Shown here piece by piece: positions 33,659 to 42,952 of a stretch of 48,407 nucleotides of DNA. The notes beneath the pieces were generated by a model. It saw nothing but the letters and a program-made list of their open reading frames with translations. It made no database searches and was not told the DNA's origin. Position 1 is the stretch's first letter, and the number at the start of each line of letters is the position of its first letter. Source of the stretch: Flagellimonas abyssi (lineage in GTDB: Bacteria > Bacteroidota > Bacteroidia > Flavobacteriales > Flavobacteriaceae); assembly GCF_019457905.1 (NCBI RefSeq), contig NZ_JAHZSV010000036.1, positions 1-48,407 of the forward strand, written 5' to 3'. A program made the translations under genes and the position numbers.

Positions 33659-35068
33659 ATGAATATGGAAAAATTTGATGTAACTATAATAGGATCTGGC
33701 CCGGGCGGGTATGTAAGTGCGATCCGTTGCGCCCAATTAGGATTAAAAATAGCCATTGTAGAAAGATACAGCACCCTGGGCGGCACCTGTCTAAACGTGG
33801 GCTGTATCCCGTCAAAAGCCTGGTTGGAAGCCTCTGAGCATTATTACAAACTCAAGCATCAATTCGAAAAATTTGGGATTGATGTTAAAGAAGCCAATGT
33901 CGATATCCTGAAAATGAGCCAAAGGGTTCAGGATGTGGTACAGGAAATCATCAATGGCGTTGATTATCTGATGAAAAAGAACAAGGTTACCGTTTATGAA
34001 GGTCATGGCACCATCAAGGACAAAAACACGATTGAAATTAAGGGAGAAGATAAAACGGAAACCATAGCAACCGATAAAATCATCATTGCCACAGGGTCCA
34101 AACCCGCTTCATTGCCCAATATTAAAATAGACAAAAAGCGTATCATCTCTTCTACCGAAGCCCTTGCCCTACAGGAAATCCCCAAGCATTTAATGGTCGT
34201 TGGCGGTGGTGTTATCGGTGTTGAAATTGGTTCCGTATTCGCCCGCCTGGGTTCAAAGGTTTCTATAGTAGAATATTTTGATAGCCTTATCGCCACTATG
34301 GACGGCGCACTGGGACATCAATTGCACCGTTCCCTAAGAAAACAGGGAATTGATTTTTATTTGGAACATAAGGTAACCAATGCAACGGCAACTGATGGCA
34401 AAGTAGAATTGAAAGCGGAAAACCTTTCCGATAAAGAAGAAATGAGCTTAGAAAGCGATTACTGTCTTATGGCCATTGGCCGAAAGCCATATACCGCCAG
34501 TTTAGGGCTTGAAAATATAGGAGTGGAAACCAATGAGAAAGGACAGATAACGGTAGATAAAAACCTTGAAACCAACGTCAAGGGTGTGTATGCCATTGGG
34601 GATGTAATCCGGGGGGCAATGCTTGCCCATAAAGCCAGTGAAGAAGGCGTTTTTGTAGCCGAACGGATTGTTGGCCAAAAGCCCCATATCAATTATTCGC
34701 TTATCCCAAATATCGTGTACACCCAGCCTGAGGTCGCCGGTGTAGGCTTGACGGAAGAAGAACTGAAAAAGGCCAATAAAAGTATAAAAACAGGCTCTTT
34801 CCCTTTTAAGGCAAACGCACGGGCAAAGATAAGTATGGACACTGACGGTTTTATCAAGGTAATCGCAGATAAACAGACCGATGAGATATTGGGGGTTCAT
34901 ATGATAGGCCCACGCATAGCAGACAGTTATACCGAAGCGGTGGTAGCGATGGAATTTAGGGCAGCTGCCGAGGATATTGCAAGAATGTCACACGGTCACC
35001 CCACATTTTCCGAGACCTTTAAGGAGGCCTGTCTGGCAGCTACCGAAGACAGGGCGTTGCATATTTAA
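33659..35068 (+). CDS. lpdA: Dihydrolipoyl dehydrogenase-like flavoprotein
   Basis: The 469-residue pyridine nucleotide-disulfide oxidoreductase has an FAD motif GSGPGGYVSA, redox-active C44/C49 in GGTCLNVGCIPSK and an NAD-binding GGGVIGVEIGSVFARLGSKV. Another FAD motif is YAIGDVIRGAMLAHKASEEG. The C-terminal dimer-interface active site is HGHPTFSETF. It has the length and motifs of E3 dihydrolipoamide dehydrogenase, not of mercuric reductase, which has an extra C-terminal cysteine pair. No E1/E2 genes are nearby, so it is an orphan, perhaps a duplicate supplying reductant under metal stress. Confidence 0.9.
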   Translation: MNMEKFDVTIIGSGPGGYVSAIRCAQLGLKIAIVERYSTLGGTCLNVGCIPSKAWLEASEHYYKLKHQFEKFGIDVKEANVDILKMSQRVQDVVQEIINGVDYLMKKNKVTVYEGHGTIKDKNTIEIKGEDKTETIATDKIIIATGSKPASLPNIKIDKKRIISSTEALALQEIPKHLMVVGGGVIGVEIGSVFARLGSKVSIVEYFDSLIATMDGALGHQLHRSLRKQGIDFYLEHKVTNATATDGKVELKAENLSDKEEMSLESDYCLMAIGRKPYTASLGLENIGVETNEKGQITVDKNLETNVKGVYAIGDVIRGAMLAHKASEEGVFVAERIVGQKPHINYSLIPNIVYTQPEVAGVGLTEEELKKANKSIKTGSFPFKANARAKISMDTDGFIKVIADKQTDEILGVHMIGPRIADSYTEAVVAMEFRAAAEDIARMSHGHPTFSETFKEACLAATEDRALHI

Positions 35069-35165
35069 AGTTGACCTAACAGTAAGTTCTTAAAAATTAA
35101 GACGCTACTAAGCTTTTTGAAATATTAAGGTTTAAGTAATTAACTCAAAAAACAGATAAGATAAA

Positions 35166-36519
35166 ATGGGGCAATCAGTTCGAAATCAATCCACTATTGG
35201 GTATATCAGGGAAACGGCAACAAAGTTCCTCGACAGGGAAACAGCTGGGGGGATTTTTTTAATAATTGCTACTATAGTTGCCCTTCTTTTAGCTAATTCA
35301 CAGTGGGCAGGTGCCTATCATCATTTTCTTGGCGATGAATTGCTTTTTGAATTTTCCGAGCATCTTAGTTTTGGGCTAACAATTGAAGAATGGATCAATG
35401 ATGGCCTAATGGCAATTTTCTTTTTGGTTGCCGGCCTTGAATTGAAGAGGGAGGTTATGGTGGGGGAATTATCTTCAATTAAAAAAGCCTCAGCCCCCTC
35501 CCTTGTTGGCAGCTTTAGGTGGTATGGCAGTTCCGGCCCTCATTTTTATTAGCCTAAATTTAGGCACTGAAAATATAAAGGGTTGGGGCATCCCTATGGC
35601 TACCGATATCGCATATTCACTAGGGATTATTGGCCTACTGGGAAAAAATGTCCCCAGGCAGTTAAAAACATTTTTAATAGCCCTCGCTATTGCTGACGAT
35701 ATAGGTGCCATATTGGTGATAGCATTGTTTTATAGCAACGAGTTGAGCTGGATATACCTTGGATCGGGCATGGGGGCATTTGGGTTATTATTATTAATGA
35801 ATTGGACTGGGATCAAAAATTTGATTTGGTATATTATTATTGGGATCATCTTATGGTATTGCTTCCTTAATTCGGGGATCCATCCAACTATTGCGGGAGT
35901 ACTTTTTGCCATTACCATTCCAATAGTGCCCAAATTAGACAGTAAAATATTAAAAGAAAGGACTGCCACAAACGTTACTAATCTTGAGAAAACAGAGCTG
36001 GAAAAATTAAATCCTCTTCAGGATAAAAAACAACAAATAATTTTAAAAGCCATTAAAACAGATACTGAGAATTCAAGGCCTCCTTTGCTCAAACTGGAAA
36101 ATTCCCTTGTTGATTTCAATGCTTTCTTTATCATTCCAATTTTTGCAGTCGCGAATGCGGGAGTAAAGCTCGATGTAAATTTAATTGAGGTTGTTTCCGG
36201 TTCTTTAGGGCTGGGGATCCTTTTGGGATTAGCAATTGGCAAAGTAACAGGGATTGGTATTTTTACATTGATTGGGCAAAAACTTGGAGTTTCCGAATTA
36301 CATATTACACTAAACTGGAAACATATAATTGGAATTGGTATGATTGCGGGAATTGGCTTTACCATGTCCCTTTTTATTACCAATCTCGCATTTAATGATC
36401 AGGAATTGATTAAAATTTCGAAAATAAGCATTTTGATAGCTTCATTACTTGCAGCTATTGGCGGTGCGGTAATTCTCTTATTAACTTCCAATAAAGGAAA
36501 GAAAAATATAGTTAAGTGA
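35166..36519 (+). pseudogene. nhaA: Na+/H+ antiporter NhaA with frameshift
   Basis: The N-terminal part (35166 to about 35500) carries TAGGIFLIIATIVALLLANS, EEWINDGLMAIFFLVAGLEL and KREVMVGELSS. The rest continues in another frame from about 35503 (LAALGGMAVPALIF, GWGIPMATDIAYSLGI, ALAIADDIGAILVIALFY, GIGFTMSLFI). Together they are one full NhaA of about 450 residues. The shift falls in the C-rich run GCCCCCTCCC near 35494-35503, and one extra C would explain it. It may be a true inactivating mutation, phase variation in a homopolymer, or a sequencing error. The conserved aspartates (ADD) are intact downstream. Confidence 0.88.
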
Positions 36520-36520
36520 T

Positions 36521-37321
36521 ATGGGAGAAATGAACAAAAGTACTTTTATAGTAAGTCAAATGGACTGTCCTTCAGAAGAACAGATGATCCGGATGAAGTT
36601 GGAGGCTTATACACAAGTGAAATATTTGGATTTTGATATTCCCAACAGGAAATTGGAAGTATATCATGTGAATGGAATCGAAGATATACAAATATCAATA
36701 GCCGGTTTAAACCTTGGGGATTCCTTCCAAGGGACCGAAGAAGCCGATCCTCCCGTAATAGAAGACCAATCCAAACAGAAAACAATCCTTTGGTGGGTCT
36801 TTGGGATAAATTTCGGCTTTTTCATTATCGAAATGACCACGGGGTGGATCTCTTCTTCTATGGGCCTTATTGCAGATTCGTTGGATATGCTGGCAGATTC
36901 GATAGTATATGCGCTAAGTTTATTTGCAGTAGGTGGTGCCATTTCCAGAAAAAAGAAGGTGGCAAAATTCAGCGGATATTTTCAGATGGCCTTGGCAACA
37001 CTTGGTTTTGCAGAGGTATTAAGAAGGTTTTTTACCAGTAGTGAAACACCAATTTTCCAATTGATGATCATTGTTTCCATTTTCGCCCTTCTGGGTAACC
37101 TTATTTCGCTTTGGTTGATAAATAAGGCCAAAAGTAAGGAGGCGCATATGCAGGCCAGTGCTATTTTTACGTCGAATGATATCATCGTAAACGGCGGGGT
37201 GATACTGGCCGGGGTGCTGGTCTATTTTCTGGATAGCAAATGGCCCGATTTGGTAATTGGCGGCATCGTTTTCACGTTTGTAATGCGGGGTGCCATAAGA
37301 ATTTTAAAATTATCTAAATAA
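36521..37321 (+). CDS. CDF-type cation transporter with N-terminal metal-binding segment
   Basis: The 266-residue protein starts with an HMA-like segment (SQMDCPSEEQMIRMKL) of about 70 residues. Five to six transmembrane helices follow, with the CDF signature SSSMGLIADSLDMLADSIVY, whose aspartates form the intramembrane metal site. The C-terminal cytoplasmic domain is almost absent, so it is shorter than typical ZitB/CzcD. It probably exports Zn, Co or Cd. It begins right after the NhaA gene (1-bp gap); ATG 36530 is an alternative start. Confidence 0.82.
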   Translation: MGEMNKSTFIVSQMDCPSEEQMIRMKLEAYTQVKYLDFDIPNRKLEVYHVNGIEDIQISIAGLNLGDSFQGTEEADPPVIEDQSKQKTILWWVFGINFGFFIIEMTTGWISSSMGLIADSLDMLADSIVYALSLFAVGGAISRKKKVAKFSGYFQMALATLGFAEVLRRFFTSSETPIFQLMIIVSIFALLGNLISLWLINKAKSKEAHMQASAIFTSNDIIVNGGVILAGVLVYFLDSKWPDLVIGGIVFTFVMRGAIRILKLSK

Positions 37322-37366
37322 TGCAAATATATGTTGCACAAGACGGTGGGCAACAATAAGGAAATT

Positions 37367-38005
37367 ATGAATAAAAGTAGTGTAGCATTATTGATTTTAC
37401 TGTTGTTGGTAATAGACCAGGCCATAAAGATTTATGTGAAGACCCATTTTTATTATGGCGAGGAATATTTTGTGTTTGGTCTGGATTGGTTTCGCTTACA
37501 TTTTTTGGAGAATCCCGGCATGGCCTGGGGCTTTAAATTTGGCGAGGGATATCTGGCCAAATTTGTTTTAATACTATTTCGCTTCGTAGCCGTTATTTGG
37601 GGGACCTTTTATATCAAAAAAATGATACGTGAAGGATATGCAAAAGTCTTTATAATCTGTGCCGCATTTATATACGCAGGTGCATTGGGCAATTTGATGG
37701 ACGGTGCATTTTACGGACTGATCTTTGAAAAAAGTGATCCCGCACTTCGCAACATTGCAGAAATATTCCCCTCAGGCGGTGGTTATGCGGGATTTTTAAA
37801 TGGCAATGTGGTGGATATGTGGTACTTCCCTATTATTGATACAAGGCTTCCGGAATGGCTGCCATTATGGGGAGGCAATGAATTTACTTTTTTCGACCCT
37901 GTATTCAATACCGCAGATGTTTGGATTAGCACGGGAGTGATTTTACTCCTGATCTTTCAAAGCCAACAAAAAAAGACCAGAAAATATCGGATAAGAAAAA
38001 GTTGA
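37367..38005 (+). CDS. lspA: Lipoprotein signal peptidase (LspA)
   Basis: The chosen start is MNKSSVALL (37367). The 212-residue protein has four transmembrane helices and the LspA motifs: ENPGMAWGF, GALGNLMDGAFYG (usually GN..DR), GNVVDMWYF and FNTADVWISTG, giving the two catalytic aspartates. It cleaves signal peptides of lipoproteins such as the CusB-like adaptor here. LspA copies are recurrent in Bacteroidetes metal and copper islands. Confidence 0.9.
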   Translation: MNKSSVALLILLLLVIDQAIKIYVKTHFYYGEEYFVFGLDWFRLHFLENPGMAWGFKFGEGYLAKFVLILFRFVAVIWGTFYIKKMIREGYAKVFIICAAFIYAGALGNLMDGAFYGLIFEKSDPALRNIAEIFPSGGGYAGFLNGNVVDMWYFPIIDTRLPEWLPLWGGNEFTFFDPVFNTADVWISTGVILLLIFQSQQKKTRKYRIRKS

Positions 38006-38048
38006 AATATACTGAAAGTAACAGGACAATTATAAAAATCGATTAGTT

Positions 38049-39047
38049 ATGAACGTTTGGCTCTGGGTAGTAGTATTGGGATTGGCAGCTTGGGCTGCTC
38101 ATTGGGGTGCTGATCAACTCCTAACACCTTTAAAAATGCTGCGTAAGCAATGGGGGCTTACCGCTTCTGCAGGAGCGGCTTTCCTTGCTATTGTAACGGC
38201 GAGTCCTGAAGTGGCGATAAATATCACCAGCGCCGCCCGGGGAGTATCTGATATTGGATTAGGAAATTTGCTGGGTTCCAATATAATTTCCATCCCACTC
38301 ATGGTGACCATCGCCTATTTCGCTTCCAGAAAGCAATTTAAAAACAATAAGGAACATCAAAAACATTTAGATGCTAACCTATTGGCCCTGAACAAGCGTT
38401 CTGTCTCGGTATTGTCCATCCCCTATCTGGCAATCATTTCTTTGGTAGCTATATTAACCCTTCCAAAAGCCTGGCGTGGGTTACAACCCATTGATGGGTG
38501 GATTATGCTGGCGGCCTATGCGGCTTTTTTAACGCATGCCATTATAAAAGGCAGGAAAAAAGGGGAAAGTGTGGAGTGGGATAAGAAGAAAGTGTGGTTA
38601 TCAGTGGCCGGAGCTATGGCTATAGCCGTGGGTGCTTTTTTTATTGTTAAGGCTACGGAAAATATTGTTTCGGTGTTGAACATTTCCGAAATTGTTGGAG
38701 GGCTGTTTATTACCGGAATAATGACCACCGCCCCCGAAATATTTAAAACATGGAGTGTGGTAAAGGGTGGCGAAGTGACCGCGGGAACCACGAGCGTGAT
38801 TGCCGATAATGCTGTTACCATGACGGTGGCATTTTTCCCCTTGGCACTGGTGACGACTCCGATCGAAGATTTTCAGTTGTTCTGGGTCAACCTGGCTTTT
38901 GTAGGACTGATGCCACTTTTATATTCGGTATTTGTCCATCAAAGCAAGGAACTTCACGGGTTCAGCAGATGGCAGATATTCGTTTTCGATGCAGCGTATA
39001 TTGTATATCTCTTAACTATGGTGTTTTTTGTACTAAAACTATTTTAA
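38049..39047 (+). CDS. Ca2+/cation antiporter (CaCA family)
   Basis: The 332-residue membrane protein has about ten helices and the two inverted alpha-repeats of CaCA exchangers: GAAFLAIVTASPEVAINITS with GLGNLLGSNI in the first, and ITGIMTTAPEIFKTWS with GTTSVIADNAVTM in the second. It would exchange Ca2+ (or another divalent cation) against H+ or Na+. It sits between lspA and a small-protein gene (3-bp gap to the next start). Confidence 0.85.
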   Translation: MNVWLWVVVLGLAAWAAHWGADQLLTPLKMLRKQWGLTASAGAAFLAIVTASPEVAINITSAARGVSDIGLGNLLGSNIISIPLMVTIAYFASRKQFKNNKEHQKHLDANLLALNKRSVSVLSIPYLAIISLVAILTLPKAWRGLQPIDGWIMLAAYAAFLTHAIIKGRKKGESVEWDKKKVWLSVAGAMAIAVGAFFIVKATENIVSVLNISEIVGGLFITGIMTTAPEIFKTWSVVKGGEVTAGTTSVIADNAVTMTVAFFPLALVTTPIEDFQLFWVNLAFVGLMPLLYSVFVHQSKELHGFSRWQIFVFDAAYIVYLLTMVFFVLKLF

Positions 39048-39050
39048 AAA

Positions 39051-39236
39051 ATGAAGGAGGACTTATTTAAGGATTACCAGGAGAGGCTAAATGTGCTGGA
39101 TGAAAATATTAGAGCAGTAGCATTAAAATATGCGACGGATTTCTATTTGAACAAAAATTGTTCAAAAGAAGAGGCGATTGAGCGTGGAATCGTAAAGGCA
39201 GAGATGGAAAAAAGGAATTTAGATAGAAATGGATAA
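39051..39236 (+). CDS. Small protein, paralogue of 40581-40757
   Basis: The 61-residue helical protein contains SKEEAIERGIVKAEMEK. It aligns with the 58-residue product of 40581-40757 (TKGNAIKEGIMKAEEW): both share a leading aromatic (F), AL..A in the middle and the KN-(S/T)K..AI..GI.KAE core. No named family is recognised. The two genes flank the amino-acid permease gene. Confidence 0.75.
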   Translation: MKEDLFKDYQERLNVLDENIRAVALKYATDFYLNKNCSKEEAIERGIVKAEMEKRNLDRNG

Positions 39237-39254
39237 TAAACCACTAATATTACT

Positions 39255-40571
39255 ATGGCAGAATTAAAAAAATCTCTGGGTACTCTTCGCCTTACTTTTT
39301 ATGGTGTAGGTACCATTGTTGGTGCTGGAATATATACTGTAATTGGTGCAGCCGCTGGACAGGCGGGAACAGACCTTTGGTTGAGCTTTATTTTTGCAGC
39401 CATTGCGGCCAGTGTCTCGGCAATGTCCTATGCAGAGTTGTCCTCTACCTATCCTAATGCCGGTGCGGAATTCATTTTTGTACGGAAAGCGTTTCCAAAA
39501 ATCGACATTCCATCCTTTCTAACAGGTTGGACGATTGCATTTCACAGTTCGGCCACTATTGCCGCAGTTTTATTGGCTTTTTCAGGATATTTCAACACTT
39601 TTTTTAACATCCCTTCCTTACTGGTTAGCTATGCCGTGCTACTGGTTCTTGCATTGATAAGCATTACGGGCATCAAAAAATCATCAACTGCTAATATTGT
39701 TATGGTAAGTATTCAACTATTAGGTTTGTTTATTCTTATTGCCGTTGGACTTTCAGAAACAGGTGCACCAAAAGCAGAATTTTTTAAAGTGGAGTCCTTT
39801 TCAGGCACCCTGGCAGCGACTGCTACCTTATTCTTTGTTTATACGGGTTTTGAGCATATGGCAGCATTAGGTTCCGAGGTAAAAAATCCGGGCAAGACTA
39901 TTCCGAGGGCATTTTTATTGACAATGGTGTTTACCACAATTATATACCTACTAATATCTTTTACGGTACTCAATATAAGTGACCCCGCAGAAATAGCAAA
40001 GGTAGATTCCCCATTGTCGCTGGCCGCTTCAAATTTAAATTCCTGGTTGCCCGTAGCCCTGGCAGTTGCGGCACTTTTTGCTACGGCCAATGCGGCTTTT
40101 AGTGGCATTATTTCCATTAGCAGGTTGCTTTTCGGTATGGCAAGCGTGGGCGAGCTTCCAAAATTTATGACCAAGACCAATGCACAAAAAGTACCCTGGG
40201 TAACTACACTTGTGGTTATGGCTGCGGTAGCGGCATTTTTGTTATTGGGGGATATTAAAATTGTCGCAGGAATGTCTTCTTTAGGGGCGTTACTCGTTTT
40301 TGTAGCCGTGAATATTGCCTTGATTGTGCTGCGTTTTAAAGCACCTGACAAAGAAAGACCCTTTAGAGTTCCCCTTTCCATAGGAAAAGTACCTATCCTA
40401 CCCATTTTGGCCATAATCATTAGCTTGTCTTTGGTAGTTCAGTTTAACTGGCAGGTATATGTTGCTTTTGTGGGCGCAATTATAGTGGGCATCGTACTGG
40501 ATTATTTTTTGGATAAAAAGTCAAAGAATGAGATGGATCCCGAAAAAGAAAAAGAACTGTTCAACCATTAA
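39255..40571 (+). CDS. APC-family amino-acid permease
   Basis: The 438-residue protein has 12 predicted helices and the APC N-terminal signature GTIVGAGIYTVIGAAAGQAG, YAELSSTYPNAGAEF, and FFVYTGFEHMAALGSEVKNP for the substrate-site helices. Substrate is not predictable. It is preceded and followed at short distance by two related small proteins, suggesting a functional unit. Confidence 0.88.
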   Translation: MAELKKSLGTLRLTFYGVGTIVGAGIYTVIGAAAGQAGTDLWLSFIFAAIAASVSAMSYAELSSTYPNAGAEFIFVRKAFPKIDIPSFLTGWTIAFHSSATIAAVLLAFSGYFNTFFNIPSLLVSYAVLLVLALISITGIKKSSTANIVMVSIQLLGLFILIAVGLSETGAPKAEFFKVESFSGTLAATATLFFVYTGFEHMAALGSEVKNPGKTIPRAFLLTMVFTTIIYLLISFTVLNISDPAEIAKVDSPLSLAASNLNSWLPVALAVAALFATANAAFSGIISISRLLFGMASVGELPKFMTKTNAQKVPWVTTLVVMAAVAAFLLLGDIKIVAGMSSLGALLVFVAVNIALIVLRFKAPDKERPFRVPLSIGKVPILPILAIIISLSLVVQFNWQVYVAFVGAIIVGIVLDYFLDKKSKNEMDPEKEKELFNH

Positions 40572-40580
40572 AATGAAGCT

Positions 40581-40757
40581 ATGGAATGGACCTTTGAAGA
40601 ATTTAAAACCAGTTTGGATGGCCTCCATCCTGCAGTGAAGGAAAAAGCCCTAGAAATTGCTAAAAGTCTGGTTATAGAAAAGAATTATACTAAGGGAAAT
40701 GCCATAAAAGAAGGAATTATGAAAGCTGAAGAATGGTTTTACGATTTAGGCGGTTAA
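40581..40757 (+). CDS. Small protein, paralogue of 39051-39236
   Basis: The 58-residue product starts MEWTFEEFKTSLDGLH and ends GIMKAEEWFYDLGG. It starts 9 bp after the permease stop codon and 18 bp of spacer separate it from the next gene. Relatedness to the 61-residue protein upstream of the permease indicates duplication around it. Function unknown. Confidence 0.72.
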   Translation: MEWTFEEFKTSLDGLHPAVKEKALEIAKSLVIEKNYTKGNAIKEGIMKAEEWFYDLGG

Positions 40758-40775
40758 TAATTAATAAAAATAGAT

Positions 40776-41132
40776 ATGTTACAAATTATAGAGATTTCAG
40801 GAGATAATATTATTGCTACCAGAGCATCGGGGAATTTGACAGAAAAGGATATTGAAAAAATACATCCACTTATCCATTCTATTTTAGATAAAGACCTAAA
40901 AGTACGCTGGTATTTTGAGATGGAAAATTTTGAAGGCTGGGATTTTCCAGGCCTGTGGGAAGATCTAAAAATGGATACTGCCCATGCAAAAGACTATGAA
41001 AAAATCGCCATGGTAGGTGATAAAGAGTGGCAGGACTGGATTACAAAATTCATGAAACCTTTTACCAATGCTGAAGTAAAATATTTTGACTTAGAGGAAA
41101 AGGAAATTGCCAAAAAGTGGATTAAACAGTAA
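40776..41132 (+). CDS. SpoIIAA-like protein, intact copy 2
   Basis: The 118-residue paralogue of 26666-27025 has VRWYFEMENFEGWDFPGLW, YEKIAMVGDKEWQDW, KPFTNAEVKYFDLEE and a C-terminal A-x-x-W helix. The N-terminus (TEKDIEKIHPLIHSI) is closest to the degenerate gene at 29375. It is followed by a universal stress protein gene, so the family seems tied to stress and transport. Role unknown. Confidence 0.8.
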   Translation: MLQIIEISGDNIIATRASGNLTEKDIEKIHPLIHSILDKDLKVRWYFEMENFEGWDFPGLWEDLKMDTAHAKDYEKIAMVGDKEWQDWITKFMKPFTNAEVKYFDLEEKEIAKKWIKQ

Positions 41133-41189
41133 AGCTTTTATTTAAACAATTAATTGAAAAACTGAATGTATAATTAAAATTAAAAAACC

Positions 41190-42011
41190 ATGAAAATAAT
41201 AGTTCCAATTGATTTTAGTCAAAGTTCCAAAATTGGAGTTGAGTATGCCACAAAGGTGGCCGAATCTTTAAATTCAGAAATTATCTTTGTTCATGCCTAT
41301 TCTGAAGGTTATCAGTATGCCGGATATGGGGCTATAGTTTATCCGGTTCCCGACAACTTTAGTTCTTATCAGAAATTGTACAAAGAAAAAATGCTGGAAT
41401 TTCTCGAAAATTTTCCACGTCTGGCGACAATAAAATATAAGAGTATGGTAGCCCCAGGAAGACCTTCAGATATAATTTATCAATTAGCAACAGAAGAAAA
41501 AGCAAGTTTGATAATTATGGGGACAGAAGGTGCAGGTGAGGTAGAAGGTTACCTTGCAGGAACTACCAGTGAAAAAGTGAGCAAGGATGTACCCTGCCCT
41601 GTGCTGGTTGTACCTGAAGATTTAGAAACTTTTGGTTTAAAAAGAATTTGTCTGGCGCTGGATTCAGATAATCTGAAACCTGATAGGGAACTAAAGGTTC
41701 TGGCTGATCTACTAAAGGCATTTAACGCACGCCTTTTTATATTTCATTTTGCTAAAAGTAAAGATGAAGTTATTAAAGAACAGGAGATAAAAAACTATTA
41801 TGAGGAGTTTTTTAATCTGCAGAATATTTCTGTTCACCTTTTTTCCGAAGGGAAAACCGAAGATAAAATAACCGGTTTTTTGAAAGATAATACCATAGAT
41901 ATTTTGGCGCTACTTTACAGAAAACATGACTTTATAGAAAAACTAACTGAACTGGGGCTGAGAAGAAAAATGATTTTCAAATCAGAAGTTCCTGTACTTA
42001 TTTTAAAATAA
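41190..42011 (+). CDS. Universal stress protein, tandem UspA domains
   Basis: The 273-residue protein has two Usp domains. The first begins MKIIVPIDFSQSSKIGVEYA and holds the ATP-binding pattern G-x2-G-x9-G-T (MGTEGAGEVEGYLAGTTS) and VPCPVLVVP. The second, from about residue 150 (ICLALDSDN), keeps the fold but lacks that glycine motif. Expected to be a cytosolic stress-response nucleotide-binding protein. Confidence 0.88.
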   Translation: MKIIVPIDFSQSSKIGVEYATKVAESLNSEIIFVHAYSEGYQYAGYGAIVYPVPDNFSSYQKLYKEKMLEFLENFPRLATIKYKSMVAPGRPSDIIYQLATEEKASLIIMGTEGAGEVEGYLAGTTSEKVSKDVPCPVLVVPEDLETFGLKRICLALDSDNLKPDRELKVLADLLKAFNARLFIFHFAKSKDEVIKEQEIKNYYEEFFNLQNISVHLFSEGKTEDKITGFLKDNTIDILALLYRKHDFIEKLTELGLRRKMIFKSEVPVLILK

Positions 42012-42267
42012 TGGTAGAGATAACTTTTAATGAAATATACTAGATTTTATTAATACCCTGGAACGTTATTTTCTGAAAAATTAGCAAATTTCTAAAAGTG
42101 GATCTTTTCAGAAAAACTAGGTGGCTTTTGGTACAATATAACTCTGCCATTCGGCTTTAAGTCTTAGGTGGTTTTTTAAAACCGTATTTGCCAATGTGGG
42201 CGTAGCTTTCTTGGCCGTTCTCAAAGCAATCCGTTTATAGAAAATAAATTAAAAATAGTACAACAGG
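42012..42267. other. Intergenic gap with a possible coding relic
   Basis: A short frame ending at 42240 reads LRWFFKTVFANVGVAFLAVL and AIRL before TAG and looks like the membrane C-terminus of a lost protein. I could not identify it. No promoter is clear. Confidence 0.3.
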
Positions 42268-42435
42268 ATGTCTCTAAGTAGAAGAAACAGAAGAAAGAAA
42301 AAAAATCAAAACCCATCTAAAAAACAATTCACAAAAAAGGAAAAGGTCAAGGCAATTATTGTCCTTATTCTTCTGTTTATTGCTTCATTTCTGCTTTATT
42401 ATTTTGTGTTAAAAGGGAATATCCATAAACATTAA
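42268..42435 (+). CDS. Small basic single-pass membrane protein
   Basis: The 55-residue product has a very basic N-terminus (SLSRRNRRKKKNQNPSKKQF) and one hydrophobic helix (AIIVLILLFIASFLLYYFVL). GG at 42266-42267 precedes the ATG directly. It is a plausible membrane-associated small protein without a recognised family. Confidence 0.5.
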   Translation: MSLSRRNRRKKKNQNPSKKQFTKKEKVKAIIVLILLFIASFLLYYFVLKGNIHKH

Positions 42436-42455
42436 TTTCTATAAAAAATAAAATT

Positions 42456-42950
42456 ATGATACATATTATTACAACAGGAGGAACCATTGAAGGCTTGGAT
42501 TATGAAAACCAAGAAAATAAAACAGAGCAAAGCGAAATAGCGATTAGAGAATTTCTTGACCTGGCCAATGTCTCGTTTCCCTATATTATCGAAAGGGCAT
42601 TTTCTAAGGATAGCCGATCAATTACCGATGAAGACAGGAATTTTTTGTTAAAAAAAATAAAAGCTTCCAATGCAGAAAAAATTTTAATAACTCACGGGAC
42701 TTTTACGATGGAAGATACCGCCATTTATCTTGGAAAGGAAGAAATTAAAAAGACTATTGTCCTTGTAGGCTCATTTATAATGGGAAACTCTAAAAATACG
42801 GATGCACACTTCAATTTGGGTTTTGCAATGTGCTCTGCTCAATTTTTGAATCCAGGAGTATATGTAGCAATGAATGGGACTATTTTTCCTTGGAATGATG
42901 TAACTAAAAATATAGAGGTCAGCAAATTTGAGTATAAGAATGAACAATAA
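42456..42950 (+). CDS. Short asparaginase-like protein
   Basis: The 164-residue protein matches only the N-terminal domain of type I asparaginases: ITTGGTIEG (T10 region) and THGTFTMEDTA (79-89). The usual THGTDTM catalytic aspartate is replaced by phenylalanine (F83), so asparaginase activity is doubtful. The C-terminal domain is absent, yet short forms exist as a family. Its stop is 2 bp from the start of the LuxR-type regulator, so the two are coupled. Confidence 0.75.
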   Translation: MIHIITTGGTIEGLDYENQENKTEQSEIAIREFLDLANVSFPYIIERAFSKDSRSITDEDRNFLLKKIKASNAEKILITHGTFTMEDTAIYLGKEEIKKTIVLVGSFIMGNSKNTDAHFNLGFAMCSAQFLNPGVYVAMNGTIFPWNDVTKNIEVSKFEYKNEQ

Positions 42951-42952
42951 AT

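Noticed and set aside
33659..35068. Mercuric reductase instead of dihydrolipoyl dehydrogenase
   Set aside because: It lacks the N-terminal HMA domain and the C-terminal cysteine pair of MerA and has the HGHPTFSE motif of dihydrolipoyl dehydrogenase.
42142..42240. Possible C-terminal relic of a membrane protein
   Set aside because: The frame looks protein-like but is too short to assign to a family, so it is mentioned only under the gap.
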